Part shown: piece by piece, positions 18,708 through 27,377 of the stretch
How the letters are laid out: each line of letters opens with the position of its first letter
Numbering within the stretch: position 1 is the stretch's first letter
DNA from: Pseudomonas folii
GTDB taxonomy: Bacteria; Pseudomonadota; Gammaproteobacteria; Pseudomonadales; Pseudomonadaceae
Direction of reading: 5' to 3'
Length of the DNA: 40,549 nucleotides
Assembly (NCBI RefSeq): GCF_014357575.1
Contig: NZ_JACONW010000044.1
Span: 1 to 40,549 of the forward strand
Translations under genes and position numbers: made by a program
The notes under the pieces: generated by a model
What the model was told of the DNA's origin: nothing
The model's database searches: none
What the model saw: only the letters and a program-made list of their open reading frames with translations

Positions 18708-19435
18708 GTGACTGGCTGATTCCTGACTGGCCCGCGCCTGCGGGAATCAAGTCCTGCGTCACAACCCGTAGCGGCGGCGTCAGTCTGGCGCCGTTCGACA
18801 GTTTCAATCTGGGTGACCATGTGGGTGACGATCCGCAGGCTGTCGCTGCCAATCGCCTGCGTCTGACCTCGGAGCTGAAGATTCAGGCTGCCTGGCTCAA
18901 GCAAGTGCATGGTGTGGTGGTGGCTGAGGCTGACCCTCGCCAAGTGGTCGAGGCTGATGCCAGTTGGACCGACAAGCCGGGCATTGCCTGCACCATCATG
19001 ACCGCCGATTGCCTGCCTGCTCTTTTCTGTGATCGGGCCGGTACTCGCGTGGCCGCGGCTCATGCCGGGTGGCGCGGATTGGCAGCCGGTGTGCTGGAGG
19101 CTGCTGCCGATAGTCTGCAAGTTGCGCCCGATGAAGTTCTGGTCTGGCTTGGTCCAGCCATCGGCCAGCCGTCCTTTGAAGTGGGGGCGGAAGTTCGCGA
19201 AGCCTTTATAGGCACGCATCCGCAAACCGACGCCGCGTTTATACCCAGCAAAAATCCTGGCCGGTTCATGGCCGACATCTATGCCCTCGCTCGCTTGCGA
19301 TTGGCAGCCCGCGGGATCACTGCCGTTTATGGCGGTGGCTTCGATACCTTCACTGATCCTCGCTTCTATTCCTACCGCCAAAACGCTCGCAACGGCCGCT
19401 TTGCGTCACTGATCTGGATCGATCCAGTCAGGTAG
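18704..19435 (+). CDS. pgeF: PgeF/YfiH multicopper-oxidase-like protein (laccase-domain family)
   Basis: The 243-residue protein belongs to the YfiH/DUF152 family. Members act on purine nucleosides, and E. coli PgeF corrects peptidoglycan precursors carrying serine in place of alanine. The metal site residues are visible: H69 (KQVHG), C103 (MTADCLPAL) and H120 (AHAGWRG). The GTG start overlaps the rluD stop (18704–18707), giving MSDWLIPDW. It is followed by a large repeat cluster and no clear terminator. Confidence 0.92.
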   Translation: MSDWLIPDWPAPAGIKSCVTTRSGGVSLAPFDSFNLGDHVGDDPQAVAANRLRLTSELKIQAAWLKQVHGVVVAEADPRQVVEADASWTDKPGIACTIMTADCLPALFCDRAGTRVAAAHAGWRGLAAGVLEAAADSLQVAPDEVLVWLGPAIGQPSFEVGAEVREAFIGTHPQTDAAFIPSKNPGRFMADIYALARLRLAARGITAVYGGGFDTFTDPRFYSYRQNARNGRFASLIWIDPVR

Positions 19436-19486
19436 GAGTTGCCCCGATGTCCCTGACAACGCGCTGTCGCGCAGCAAACATTGGAT

Positions 19487-19577
19487 CTGTAGGAGCGCAC
19501 GAGCAACGCGAGGCCGCGATGGCGGTGTATCAGACAGGACGCCATCGCTGCCTCACGGTGCTCGTGAGCTCCTACAG
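19487..19577. repeat. REP doublet, CACGAGCACCGCGAGG family, inside mosaic copy 1
   Basis: Inverted repeat CTGTAGGAGCGCACGAGC ... GCTCGTGAGCTCCTACAG with few mismatches, closely similar to the element at 8045–8135, including the centre TATCAGACAG. Confidence 0.85.
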
Positions 19578-19612
19578 AAAAGTATTCCAAATCAGATGGT
19601 TGCAATTTGCTT

Positions 19613-19700
19613 GATGAGAGCGAACTTGTTCGCGAGAAAGGGTACAGGCGATAGATAAACATCGCCTGCCGCCCAGTTTCGCGAACAAGTTCGCTCCTAC
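19613..19700. repeat. REP palindrome, GAGCGAACTTGTTCGCGAG family
   Basis: Arms GAGCGAACTTGTTCGCGA (19618–19635) and TCGCGAACAAGTTCGCTC (19679–19696) are perfect over 18 bp. The inner bases CAGGCGAT/ATCGCCTG add a second stem. Confidence 0.85.
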
Positions 19701-19784
19701 CAGCAGGGTCCGTGCATGATCTCATTCATGAGGCTATCGTTTAGATGTCCCACTGCATTGCTGATCTGCGTCAATTAAATTCAG

Positions 19785-19810
19785 CTTGAATCTCACGCAA
19801 ACGCCCGCAT
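19785..19810 (+). promoter_or_regulatory. Sigma-32 (RpoH) heat-shock promoter of clpB
   Basis: CTTGAA (19785–19790), a 13-base spacer, then CCCGCAT (19804–19810) closely matches the sigma-32 consensus CTTGAAA–N13–CCCCATnT. It lies 76 bases before the clpB ATG. Heat-shock control of clpB by RpoH is established in E. coli and expected here. Confidence 0.78.
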
Positions 19811-19885
19811 GTACTTGGGCATCCAGCAGGTTTTTTTCATAGGTGTGTTTATTTGCTCCGGCCTGCTTATATAGGAAGGTGACTA

Positions 19886-22450
19886 ATGCGTATCGATAGA
19901 TTGACCAGCAAGTTGCAATTGGCGTTATCTGATTCCCAATCCCTGGCGGTAGGTCTAGACCATCCGGCCATTGAGTCTGCGCACCTGATGCAGGCGTTGC
20001 TTGATCAGCAGGGCGGCACCATCAAGCCACTGCTGCTGCAAGTGGGCTTCGACATCAACAGTCTGCGCAAAGAATTGAGCAAAGAGCTCGACCAACTGCC
20101 GAAAATCCAGAACCCGACAGGCGACGTGAATATGTCCCAGGATCTGGCTCGTCTGCTGAATCAGGCAGATCGTCTGGCGCAGCAGAAGGGCGACCAGTTC
20201 ATCTCCAGCGAGTTGGTCTTGCTGGCGGCCATGGACGAAAACAGCAAGTTGGGCAAATTGCTGCTCGGCCAAGGCGTCAGCAAGAAGGCGCTGGAGAATG
20301 CCATCAGCAATCTGCGCGGCGGCTCTGCAGTCAACGACCCTAATGTCGAAGAGTCGCGCCAGGCACTGGATAAATACACCGTCGACCTGACCAAGCGTGC
20401 CGAAGAAGGCAAGCTCGATCCGGTGATCGGCCGTGACGACGAAATCCGTCGGACCATTCAGGTGCTGCAGCGCCGGACCAAGAACAACCCGGTTCTGATC
20501 GGCGAACCTGGTGTGGGTAAAACCGCCATCGCGGAGGGTCTTGCTCAGCGCATCATTAATGGTGAAGTGCCGGATGGCCTCAAAGGCAAGCGTTTGCTGT
20601 CTCTGGACATGGGCTCGCTGATCGCCGGGGCCAAGTTCCGGGGTGAGTTCGAGGAGCGCCTGAAATCGCTGCTCAATGAGCTTTCCAAACAGGACGGCCA
20701 GATCATCCTGTTCATCGACGAGCTGCACACCATGGTCGGCGCCGGTAAGGGCGAAGGCTCCATGGATGCAGGCAACATGCTCAAGCCTGCGTTGGCGCGT
20801 GGCGAGCTGCATTGTGTCGGCGCGACCACGCTCAACGAGTACCGCCAATATATAGAGAAGGACGCGGCCCTTGAGCGGCGCTTCCAGAAAGTGTTGGTGG
20901 ATGAGCCGAGTGAAGAAGACACCATCGCGATCTTGCGTGGCTTGAAGGAACGCTACGAGGTTCACCACAAAGTCGCGATCACTGACGGCGCGATCATTGC
21001 GGCGGCCAAATTGAGCCACCGCTATATCACCGATAGGCAGTTGCCCGACAAGGCCATCGACCTGATCGACGAAGCGGCCAGCCGTATTCGTATGGAAATC
21101 GACTCCAAGCCGGAAGTGCTCGACCGTCTTGAGCGTCGCTTGATCCAGTTGAAGGTTGAATCCCAGGCACTGAAGAAAGAAGACGACGAGGCTGCGATCA
21201 AGCGTCTGGAAAAACTTCAGGAAGAAATCGTCCGCCTGGACCGTGAATACGCTGACCTCGAAGAAATCTGGACGTCGGAAAAAGCCGAAGTCACCGGTTC
21301 TGCGCAGATCCAGCAAAAGATCGAACAGTCGCGTCAGGAGCTGGAAGCGGCTCGTCGCCGTGGTGACCTGAACCGCATGGCTGAATTGCAGTACGGGATC
21401 ATTCCGGACCTGGAACGCAGTCTGCAAATGGTCGACCAGCACGGCAAACCTGAGAATCAATTGCTGCGCAGTAAGGTGACAGAGGAGGAGATTGCCGAAG
21501 TCGTCTCCAAATGGACTGGGATTCCCGTGTCGAAGATGCTCGAAGGGGAGCGCGACAAACTCCTGCGTATGGAGAGCCTGCTGCACCAGCGCGTTATCGG
21601 TCAGGACGAAGCGGTAATTGCGGTTTCCAACGCGGTACGTCGTTCTCGTGCCGGTTTGTCTGATCCAAATCGCCCAAGCGGTTCGTTCATGTTCCTCGGC
21701 CCAACCGGTGTCGGTAAGACCGAGCTGTGCAAGGCGCTGGCGGAGTTCCTGTTCGACACCGAAGAGGCGATGGTGCGAATCGACATGTCCGAGTTCATGG
21801 AGAAGCATTCCGTGGCTCGACTGATTGGTGCACCACCAGGCTATGTCGGTTATGAAGAGGGCGGTTATCTCACCGAGGCGGTCCGTCGCAAGCCGTACTC
21901 CGTGATCTTGCTGGACGAGGTGGAGAAGGCGCACCCGGACGTCTTCAACATCTTGCTGCAAGTGCTGGAAGACGGCCGCCTGACCGACAGCCACGGTCGC
22001 ACGGTGGATTTCCGCAATACCGTGATCGTGATGACCTCCAACCTGGGCTCGGCGCAGATCATCGAGCTTTCGGGGGATCGCGAAGCACAGCGCGCGGCGG
22101 TGATGGACGCTGTCAGCAATCACTTCCGGCCGGAGTTCCTGAACCGTATCGACGAAGTGGTGATCTTCGAACCTCTGGCCCGCGACCAGATTGCCGGCAT
22201 TACGGATATTCAGCTGGCTCGCCTGCGCAGCCGTCTGACCGAGCGCGAACTGAAACTGGAGCTGAGCCCTGAAGCGATGGATAAACTCATCGCGGTGGGT
22301 TACGACCCGGTTTACGGTGCTCGTCCGCTCAAGCGTGCGATCCAGCGCTGGATCGAGAACCCGCTGGCGCAGTTGATTCTGTCGGGCGGTTTCATGCCGG
22401 GCTCCAGCGTCACCGGCACAGTGGTTGACGACGAAATCGTCTTCAACTGA
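19886..22450 (+). CDS. clpB: ATP-dependent disaggregase ClpB
   Basis: Hexameric AAA+ chaperone that, with DnaK, extracts proteins from aggregates after heat stress. The 854-residue protein has an N-terminal Clp repeat domain (about 1–145), AAA-1 with Walker A GEPGVGKT (206–213) and Walker B LFIDELHT, a coiled-coil M-domain (about 400–520, [19 protein letters not shown]), and AAA-2 with Walker A GPTGVGKT near residue 605. It lacks the ClpP-binding loop expected of ClpA/ClpX. AGGAAGG precedes the ATG. The upstream sigma-32 promoter fits heat induction. Confidence 0.98.
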   Translation: MRIDRLTSKLQLALSDSQSLAVGLDHPAIESAHLMQALLDQQGGTIKPLLLQVGFDINSLRKELSKELDQLPKIQNPTGDVNMSQDLARLLNQADRLAQQKGDQFISSELVLLAAMDENSKLGKLLLGQGVSKKALENAISNLRGGSAVNDPNVEESRQALDKYTVDLTKRAEEGKLDPVIGRDDEIRRTIQVLQRRTKNNPVLIGEPGVGKTAIAEGLAQRIINGEVPDGLKGKRLLSLDMGSLIAGAKFRGEFEERLKSLLNELSKQDGQIILFIDELHTMVGAGKGEGSMDAGNMLKPALARGELHCVGATTLNEYRQYIEKDAALERRFQKVLVDEPSEEDTIAILRGLKERYEVHHKVAITDGAIIAAAKLSHRYITDRQLPDKAIDLIDEAASRIRMEIDSKPEVLDRLERRLIQLKVESQALKKEDDEAAIKRLEKLQEEIVRLDREYADLEEIWTSEKAEVTGSAQIQQKIEQSRQELEAARRRGDLNRMAELQYGIIPDLERSLQMVDQHGKPENQLLRSKVTEEEIAEVVSKWTGIPVSKMLEGERDKLLRMESLLHQRVIGQDEAVIAVSNAVRRSRAGLSDPNRPSGSFMFLGPTGVGKTELCKALAEFLFDTEEAMVRIDMSEFMEKHSVARLIGAPPGYVGYEEGGYLTEAVRRKPYSVILLDEVEKAHPDVFNILLQVLEDGRLTDSHGRTVDFRNTVIVMTSNLGSAQIIELSGDREAQRAAVMDAVSNHFRPEFLNRIDEVVIFEPLARDQIAGITDIQLARLRSRLTERELKLELSPEAMDKLIAVGYDPVYGARPLKRAIQRWIENPLAQLILSGGFMPGSSVTGTVVDDEIVFN

Positions 22451-22463
22451 TGGGGTTTGCAGT

Positions 22464-22502
22464 TCAGGCTCGTCAGCGATGTGTTATCGCGGGCGAGCCT
22501 GA
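22464..22502 (+). terminator. Hairpin after clpB (possible terminator without U tract)
   Basis: Stem TCAGGCTCG / CGAGCCTGA (22464–22472 / 22494–22502), with an inner GCGAT/ATCGC stem (22476–22480 / 22486–22490). It is 13 bases after the clpB stop. No T run follows, so it may be a 3'-end stabiliser instead. A second inverted repeat, GATTTGCGA/TCGCAAATC, follows at 22518–22561. Confidence 0.5.
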
Positions 22503-22586
22503 CGCTGCTTATGGATGGATTTGCGAGGGCCGAAAGGCCATCTGAAAAAAAATCGCAAATCATTGTCTTAAAAGCAATTTAAGGGG

Positions 22587-22614
22587 TTGACACCTCTTTT
22601 TAAAATTGTAGAAT
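22587..22614 (+). promoter_or_regulatory. Promoter of the tRNA operon
   Basis: TTGACA (22587–22592), a 16-base spacer and TAGAAT (22609–22614), followed by a GC-rich stretch AGCGCGCC. The near-consensus hexamers plus a GC-rich discriminator are typical of stringently controlled stable-RNA promoters. The first tRNA starts 122 bases downstream. Confidence 0.8.
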
Positions 22615-22735
22615 AGCGCGCCTCAGAGACGTGAACGCAGCGATGCAAACACATCGAAGAGGCTGAATTAACAAGTTAACAGCGCGTTAGTTCAGAGCAG
22701 TAAGTTGTAAAAAGTTGCATCTGAAATCGATACGT

Positions 22736-22811
<76 letters not shown>

Positions 22812-22832
22812 GATTTCAAAATGTAGCTGTAT

Positions 22833-22909
22833 CGGGGTATAGCGCAGTCCGGTAGCGCGCCTGCTTTGGGAGCAGGATGTCAGGAGTTCGAATCCCCTTA
22901 CCCCGACCA
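22833..22909 (+). tRNA. tRNA-Pro (TGG), copy 1
   Basis: Acceptor CGGGGTA / TACCCCG, anticodon TGG at 22867–22869 in loop TTTGGGA, T-arm GAGTTCGAATC, encoded CCA. The 77-base sequence is identical to the copy at 23093–23169. Confidence 0.96.
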
Positions 22910-22914
22910 TTTTT

Positions 22915-22990
22915 GGGTCGTTAGCTCAGTTGGTAGAGCAGTTGGCTTTTAACCAATTGGTCGTAGGTTCGAATCCCACACGACCCACCA
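22915..22990 (+). tRNA. tRNA-Lys (TTT)
   Basis: Acceptor GGGTCGT / ACGACCC, anticodon TTT at 22948–22950 in loop CTTTTAA, T-arm GGTTCGAATCC, encoded CCA. Only five bases separate it from the preceding tRNA-Pro. Confidence 0.96.
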
Positions 22991-23092
22991 TTTTTGGCCT
23001 CAGCAGCAATGCCGGGGCCGAATCTTATAGATCTGATGCCATTCGCATCAAATCGCAGACGGCTTGTTGAGGCGTCTTTAAAAAGTTTCACC

Positions 23093-23169
23093 CGGGGTAT
23101 AGCGCAGTCCGGTAGCGCGCCTGCTTTGGGAGCAGGATGTCAGGAGTTCGAATCCCCTTACCCCGACCA
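23093..23169 (+). tRNA. tRNA-Pro (TGG), copy 2
   Basis: Identical over all 77 bases to tRNA-Pro at 22833–22909. The flanks differ, so the repeat is limited to the mature tRNA. It is the last gene of the cluster. Confidence 0.96.
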
Positions 23170-23175
23170 TCTTCA

Positions 23176-23219
23176 CAAAAAAGCCTGATTTAAGCCTTGT
23201 GCTCAAATCGGGCTTTTTT
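23176..23219 (+). terminator. Terminator of the tRNA operon
   Basis: Stem GCCTGATTT / AAATCGGGC (23083+100 to 23191 and 23205–23213, one T·G pair) preceded by an A run and followed by six T (23214–23219). It begins 7 bases after the last tRNA. Confidence 0.9.
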
Positions 23220-23280
23220 GCGTCTGCGTTTTGTTGGTTTTGACGTCGCTTACGGTCTGCCTTAAGGATTCCAAATCCCG

Positions 23281-23527
23281 GTAGGAGGCAACTTGTTGGC
23301 GAGGCGGTAGAAGGGGTGGACCACTCCAAAAACGCCTCGCGAACAAGTTCGCTCTCATCAAGCAAACTGTAACCACCTGGTCTGGAATGGTTTTTTGTAG
23401 GAGCTTACGAGCACCGCGAGGCAGCGATGGCGTACTGCCTGACACACCGCTATCGCGGCCTCGCGGTGCTCGTGCGCTCCTACAGTGTCCATGATGCTTC
23501 GCAACAGCGTGGTGTGAACACCGGGGC
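23281..23527 (+). repeat. Mosaic intergenic repeat, copy 2 (about 247 bp)
   Basis: Order: GTAGGAGGCAACTTGTTGGC... hairpin ending ...GAACAAGTTCGCTCTCATC (23281–23358), a ~37-bp linker (CAAGCAAACTGTAACCACC...), a TGTAGGAGC...GCTCCTACA hairpin (23396–23485) and a tail to ACACCGGGGC. It aligns along its whole length with the complement of 19441–19700. The remaining 23528–24100 has no convincing gene; it is AT-rich from about 23700 and presumably holds the promoter of the next gene. Confidence 0.8.
23396..23485. repeat. REP doublet inside mosaic copy 2
   Basis: Left arm TGTAGGAGCTTACGAGCACC and right arm GGTGCTCGTGCGCTCCTACA with inner GCAGCGATGG / CTATCGCGGC. Same family as 8045, 19487, 30510 and 38645. 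Confidence 0.85.
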
Positions 23528-24100
23528 AGCTCCTACCAGAATACATTCCAGTCTCCAGGTCGCATTTCGATTCACGATCTGCTGATTCGCTTGTCGGCCA
23601 TGACTGGCGGTAGCTCTAAAAACTCCCTCCAACCGGCGTCAAATTAATTGCGGCCTTTGAAGTCAACGGTCATTGACGCGTCTAAATCAACGTTCCGGGC
23701 CCCAGGTCACAAAAAAAATCGAAAAGTTCCGCCCTAAGTTGTAACTATATGTTTCAAAAAATCGCCATCGTTGTCACATTTTGGCTTCAATGAGCGGTCA
23801 GAAAAATGGAAATATTTCCCGTTTCTGTTGCGCTTGAAGGCCCGTCTTTAATAGTTGGATCCAATCTCCAGCCTCTCGTTTTCCCCCACCAATAGCGTTT
23901 AGCCATTTTTATGACGCCAATGGGGTGTCGTTTTTTGGTTTCTGATTCGTTAACAATAGCGTTAATCGATTCAGCGTATCGATGCACCTAAAAACAAGAA
24001 ACTCAATGGAATTTGCCTGTAACCGGGTGAGGCTTTGGCATGGCAGCCGAAGCAGAGAAACTTAAAAAACTTTTGGAATTACGAAGGCTAGGAGGCTGTC

Positions 24101-24967
24101 ATGGGTGCGCAAACCAAGATTCTGGATATCGAAGAGTTCAAGATCTACACCGAAACTTATTGGAAAAGTGACAGTGCCAAGACGGTTCTACTCGTCAATG
24201 GCGCGCTGTCGACCACCGGCTCGTTTGGTCAGACGGTGAAGTACCTGGCACCACACTTCAATCTGGTGCTGTTCGATCTTCCGTTCTCCGGTCAGTCCAA
24301 GGCTCACAACCCTGGCGATACGATTGTGACCAAGGAAGACGAAGTCAGAATTCTTCTAAATATCATTAATCTCTACAAAATCAATTACTTGCTCTCGGTT
24401 TCCTGGGGCGGGGTGTCCGCGCTGCTGGCGCTTTCCGAGTCGCCAGCGTCGGTTGAGAAAGCAATCATCAGCTCGTTCTCGCCGGTGCTCAATGAGCCGA
24501 TGCTGGACTACATCGACAAGGCACAGCTCTATCTGGCCGCGCGTGAAAAACGCAAGATCGGTTCATTGCTTAATGACACCGTGGGCAAGTATCTGCCGCG
24601 ACTTTTCAAACTCTATAACTACAAACATCTGATCAGCCTTGCTGAACATGAATACGGTCAAATCGACTTTCATATCAGCCAGATTCGTAAACTCAGTGCG
24701 AGTAATTACGTCGAGCGTTTCTCTTCTATCAAGATTCCTGTGTTATTCGTCAATGGCGAGAAAGATGAATACACCACGGTAGAAGATGCCCGCAGTTTCT
24801 CCACATACATCGCTCAAAGCAGCTTTAACGTAGTGCCCGATACCGGCCACTTTCTCGACCTTGAGAGCAAGGCCGCCTGGCTGAACTCGCAGAAAACCGT
24901 CTTGAATTTTCTGGGGGCACAGAAAGAAACCAGTCATGCATGGCCTGAAGTGGCAGCGATTGCCTGA
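24101..24967 (+). CDS. phaG: PhaG/RhlA-family 3-hydroxyacyl-ACP thioesterase/acyltransferase
   Basis: The 288-residue alpha/beta hydrolase belongs to the family of PhaG (releases 3-hydroxyacids from ACP for medium-chain PHA synthesis) and RhlA (makes HAA, the lipid part of rhamnolipids). Catalytic residues are in place: S101 (SVSWGGVS), D222 (NGEKDEYTTVEDA) and H250 (PDTGHFLDLESK). Stretches such as SSFSPVLNEPMLDYI and IPVLFVNGEKDEYTTVEDAR look closer to remembered PhaG than RhlA, but KYLP and LFDLPFSGQS occur in both, so the assignment is moderate. AGGAGG precedes the ATG by 5 bases. No rhlB, rhlC or pha gene is adjacent. Codon use includes more AT-rich codons than neighbours. Confidence 0.75.
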   Translation: MGAQTKILDIEEFKIYTETYWKSDSAKTVLLVNGALSTTGSFGQTVKYLAPHFNLVLFDLPFSGQSKAHNPGDTIVTKEDEVRILLNIINLYKINYLLSVSWGGVSALLALSESPASVEKAIISSFSPVLNEPMLDYIDKAQLYLAAREKRKIGSLLNDTVGKYLPRLFKLYNYKHLISLAEHEYGQIDFHISQIRKLSASNYVERFSSIKIPVLFVNGEKDEYTTVEDARSFSTYIAQSSFNVVPDTGHFLDLESKAAWLNSQKTVLNFLGAQKETSHAWPEVAAIA

Positions 24968-24970
24968 GGT

Positions 24971-24996
24971 ACGGAACGGCCCTTGAGCCGTTCCGT
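24971..24996 (+). terminator. Hairpin after phaG
   Basis: Perfect 10-bp stem ACGGAACGGC / GCCGTTCCGT (24971–24980 / 24987–24996), loop CCTTGA, directly after the stop. No T run follows. A second small hairpin ACACCCG-TCTT-CGGGTGT lies at 25014–25031. Together they may end the transcript. Confidence 0.5.
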
Positions 24997-25128
24997 AGCG
25001 GGACCTCGTTCTGACACCCGTCTTCGGGTGTGGCGATACTTCACTGGGCTGTGGCTTTGTCGTTGATGAATATTTCTTGTGCAGTGCAATTGTGCGGGCG
25101 TTGTCGTGTTGCCGGAAAATCCCGGTTT

Positions 25129-26280
25129 TTGAATCCCGGAAGAGTGGTTCGCCAGCCTTGGCTGGCGCTGGGACTCAACGTTTTGCTGGTGCTTTCCCTC
25201 AGTGGCTGTTCTGACGATAAGCCGGTGTCGAAAACGCTGGTCCGTGTGGCGGTTCAGGAAGTGGTTTCCTCCGACGTCCTGACCAGCGTCGAGCTGACAG
25301 GCGATATCCAGGCGCGCAAGGTTACGGAGCAGGCTTTTCGGGTGTCCGGCAAACTGGTGCAGCGCTTTGTCGATGTGGGTGATCGCGTGCGGGCTGGTCA
25401 GCGGTTGGCAAAGCTGGACCCGCGAGAGCAAAACACCGAACTGGCGTCGGCCGATGCAGAAGTCGCCGCCAGAGAATCGCGACTGCGCTTGGCACAAACC
25501 AATTATCAGCGTCAGCAAACCTTGCTGCCCAAGGGCTACACCAATCTCAGCGAGTATCAGAAAGCGCAGTCTGCGCTGGAGAGTGCGCGGGGTGATCTTG
25601 CCGCACTGAAAGCACAGCAGGCCAATGCGCGCGATCAATTGGGCTACACCGAACTGGTCGCGGTGGCTGACGGGGTCATCACGGCGCGTCATGCCGAAGA
25701 AGGCCAGGTGGTGCAGGCAGCCACGCCTATTTTCAGTCTTGCCCACGATGGCGAGCGAGAAGCGGTATTCGCCGCCTATGAATCATTGCTGGACTCTGAC
25801 CAACCGGGGCGCCGCGTGCTTGTTAAGGGGCTGGGCAATCCGGATCTGACGCTGTCCGGCAAGATCCGTGAAATCACTCCGATTGTCTCCTCCGCCAGCG
25901 GCACATTACGGGTACGCGTCGCACTGCAGGACGCTCCCGCCAATCTCGCTCTGGGCACGGTTGTCAGCGCGAAACTTGATTCCCAGGCCCGCAAAGCGTT
26001 CACCCTGCCATGGTCGGCTTTGAGTCGCAGCCACGGTAAACCTGCGGTTTGGCGGGTGGACGAGCAGAGCCGTGTGCGTCTGGTTGAAGTGCAGGTGCTG
26101 CGTTATGAGCAGGGTCAGGTGGTTATTGCCTCCGGAGTGGCGGAGGGTGACTGGGTGGTATCCCGCGGTCTGCAGTTTTTGTATCCGGGGCAGAGGGTCG
26201 ACATCGCTGAGCGCGAGGGCCAAGACACGACAGACGACAAGAGCAAGGCCATCGCTATGGCAGCGGGGGCGAGTCGATGA
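25129..26280 (+). CDS. RND efflux periplasmic adaptor lipoprotein 1 (TriA-like)
   Basis: Membrane fusion protein linking an inner-membrane RND pump to an outer-membrane channel. About 383 residues: lipoprotein signal ending LSLSGC, barrel-sandwich/lipoyl halves (FRVSGKLVQRFVDVGDRVRAGQRLAKLDP and VADGVITARHAEEGQVVQAATPIFSL) around a coiled-coil hairpin, then beta-barrel and membrane-proximal domains. The start is uncertain: a TTG at 25129 with GGAAAA upstream gives a normal signal peptide; a GTG at 25144 and ATGs at 25066 and 25030 are alternatives. Its stop overlaps the next fusion-protein gene (ATGA). Confidence 0.85.
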   Translation: MNPGRVVRQPWLALGLNVLLVLSLSGCSDDKPVSKTLVRVAVQEVVSSDVLTSVELTGDIQARKVTEQAFRVSGKLVQRFVDVGDRVRAGQRLAKLDPREQNTELASADAEVAARESRLRLAQTNYQRQQTLLPKGYTNLSEYQKAQSALESARGDLAALKAQQANARDQLGYTELVAVADGVITARHAEEGQVVQAATPIFSLAHDGEREAVFAAYESLLDSDQPGRRVLVKGLGNPDLTLSGKIREITPIVSSASGTLRVRVALQDAPANLALGTVVSAKLDSQARKAFTLPWSALSRSHGKPAVWRVDEQSRVRLVEVQVLRYEQGQVVIASGVAEGDWVVSRGLQFLYPGQRVDIAEREGQDTTDDKSKAIAMAAGASR

Positions 26281-27377
26281 AGGTCTCCGTGATCCGCATC
26301 GTTTTGATCTGCAAAGTCTGGTTGTTCTGCATCATTTTCATGATGGTCGCAGGCTGCCGTGACAAGCCGTTGCGTGAGGTGGTCGACCGGCCTGTGTTGT
26401 TTATCGAAATGGTCGATGCGCAGCAGCATGTTCATGGCCGCTTTGCGGGCAGCATTCAGCCGCGCTACGAAGTCGCACTGGGTTTTCGGGTGGCAGGCCG
26501 CATAGCAACGCGTCAGGTCGAGATCGGCGACAGGGTTCGTCGGGGCGACCTTCTCGCGACCCTTGAACCCAGCGATCAGCAGAACCAGCTGCGGGCCCGA
26601 CAGGCAGAACTGAACAAGGCCAAAGCAACCTGGCAGCAATTGAACGCAGAGCGGCAGCGCTATCAGCAACTGATCGAGCGGGGTGTGGGCGCTCAGGCGC
26701 GACTGGATCAGATGATAGGTGATTTGCAAACTCAGGACGCCATGCTCAGTCAGGCCCGCAACGCGTTGCAGCAAGCCAGTGATCATATGTCCTACACCCG
26801 TCTGCTGGCTGAGTTCGATGGGGTGGTCACCGATTGGCATGGCGAGGTCGGTCAGGTGGTCGCGACCGGGCACCCGGTCATCAGCCTGGCGCGTCCGGAA
26901 AGCCGTGAAGCTGTGGTTGATCTGCCTTTGGATCTGGTTGCCAGCCTTGATCAAGGCATCCGGATTCAGGTGATTTCCCAGCTCAACCCACAGGCTTTTG
27001 TTGCTGCTCAGGTGCGTCAGTTGTCGCCGCAGATCGATCCGACGACCCGCACCCAGCGTGTGCGGCTGACCCTGGATTCCGTGCCTGACAGCTTTCGGCT
27101 GGGTTCGACGGTGAGCATTGAAATTATCAGCGCCGCCGCTTCGTTTCGTGAACTGCCGGGCAGCGCCGTGCTGGAACGTGAGGGTCAGGCGCAGGTATGG
27201 GTCATTGATCCGCACTCAGCGACCTTGAGCTCACGGGAGGTAACGATCCTGGCCCGGCATGGTACGTCGGTGCGTGTGCAAGGCGAGTTGCGTGACGGTG
27301 ACAAGGTAGTCATCGCCGGAGTCAACGGTCTGAAAGCCGGGCAGAGAATTCGTATGGATCGCGAGGTCAGTTTGTGA
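26277..27377 (+). CDS. RND efflux periplasmic adaptor lipoprotein 2 (TriB-like)
   Basis: The 366-residue second membrane fusion protein has the N-terminal signal MKVSVIRIVLICKVWLFCII and lipobox MVAGC (C27). Barrel-sandwich halves are ALGFRVAGRIATRQVEIGDRVRRGDLLATLEP and AEFDGVVTDWHGEVGQVVATGHPVISL, with a coiled-coil between them (residues about 105–170). It is clearly different in sequence from the preceding adaptor, so the pair is not a recent duplication. It overlaps both neighbours by 4 bases. Two unlike adaptors with one pump is the arrangement of TriABC in P. aeruginosa. Confidence 0.88.
   Translation: MKVSVIRIVLICKVWLFCIIFMMVAGCRDKPLREVVDRPVLFIEMVDAQQHVHGRFAGSIQPRYEVALGFRVAGRIATRQVEIGDRVRRGDLLATLEPSDQQNQLRARQAELNKAKATWQQLNAERQRYQQLIERGVGAQARLDQMIGDLQTQDAMLSQARNALQQASDHMSYTRLLAEFDGVVTDWHGEVGQVVATGHPVISLARPESREAVVDLPLDLVASLDQGIRIQVISQLNPQAFVAAQVRQLSPQIDPTTRTQRVRLTLDSVPDSFRLGSTVSIEIISAAASFRELPGSAVLEREGQAQVWVIDPHSATLSSREVTILARHGTSVRVQGELRDGDKVVIAGVNGLKAGQRIRMDREVSL

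Larger units (their letters stand above)
19441..19700 (-). repeat. Mosaic intergenic repeat, copy 1 (about 260 bp)
   Basis: Read on the minus strand it consists of a GTAGGAGCGAAC...GTTCGCTCTCATC hairpin (19613–19700), a conserved ~40-bp linker, a CTGTAGGAGC...GCTCCTACAG hairpin (19487–19577) and a GC-rich tail (19441–19486). The same order, with similar linker and tail, is found at 23281–23527 on the plus strand. The unit lies between pgeF and the clpB promoter. Confidence 0.8.

Noticed and set aside
19955..22123. 722-codon open frame antisense to clpB
   Set aside because: It mirrors a full ClpB frame in high-GC DNA; no recognisable motif, no ribosome binding site, and the opposite strand is certainly coding.
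22994..23188. 64-codon frame overlapping tRNA-Pro copy 2
   Set aside because: It reads through the mature tRNA and is an artefact.
23787..23987. 66-codon minus-strand frame in the AT-rich gap before phaG
   Set aside because: No Shine–Dalgarno, odd composition and no recognisable family; more likely promoter/leader DNA.
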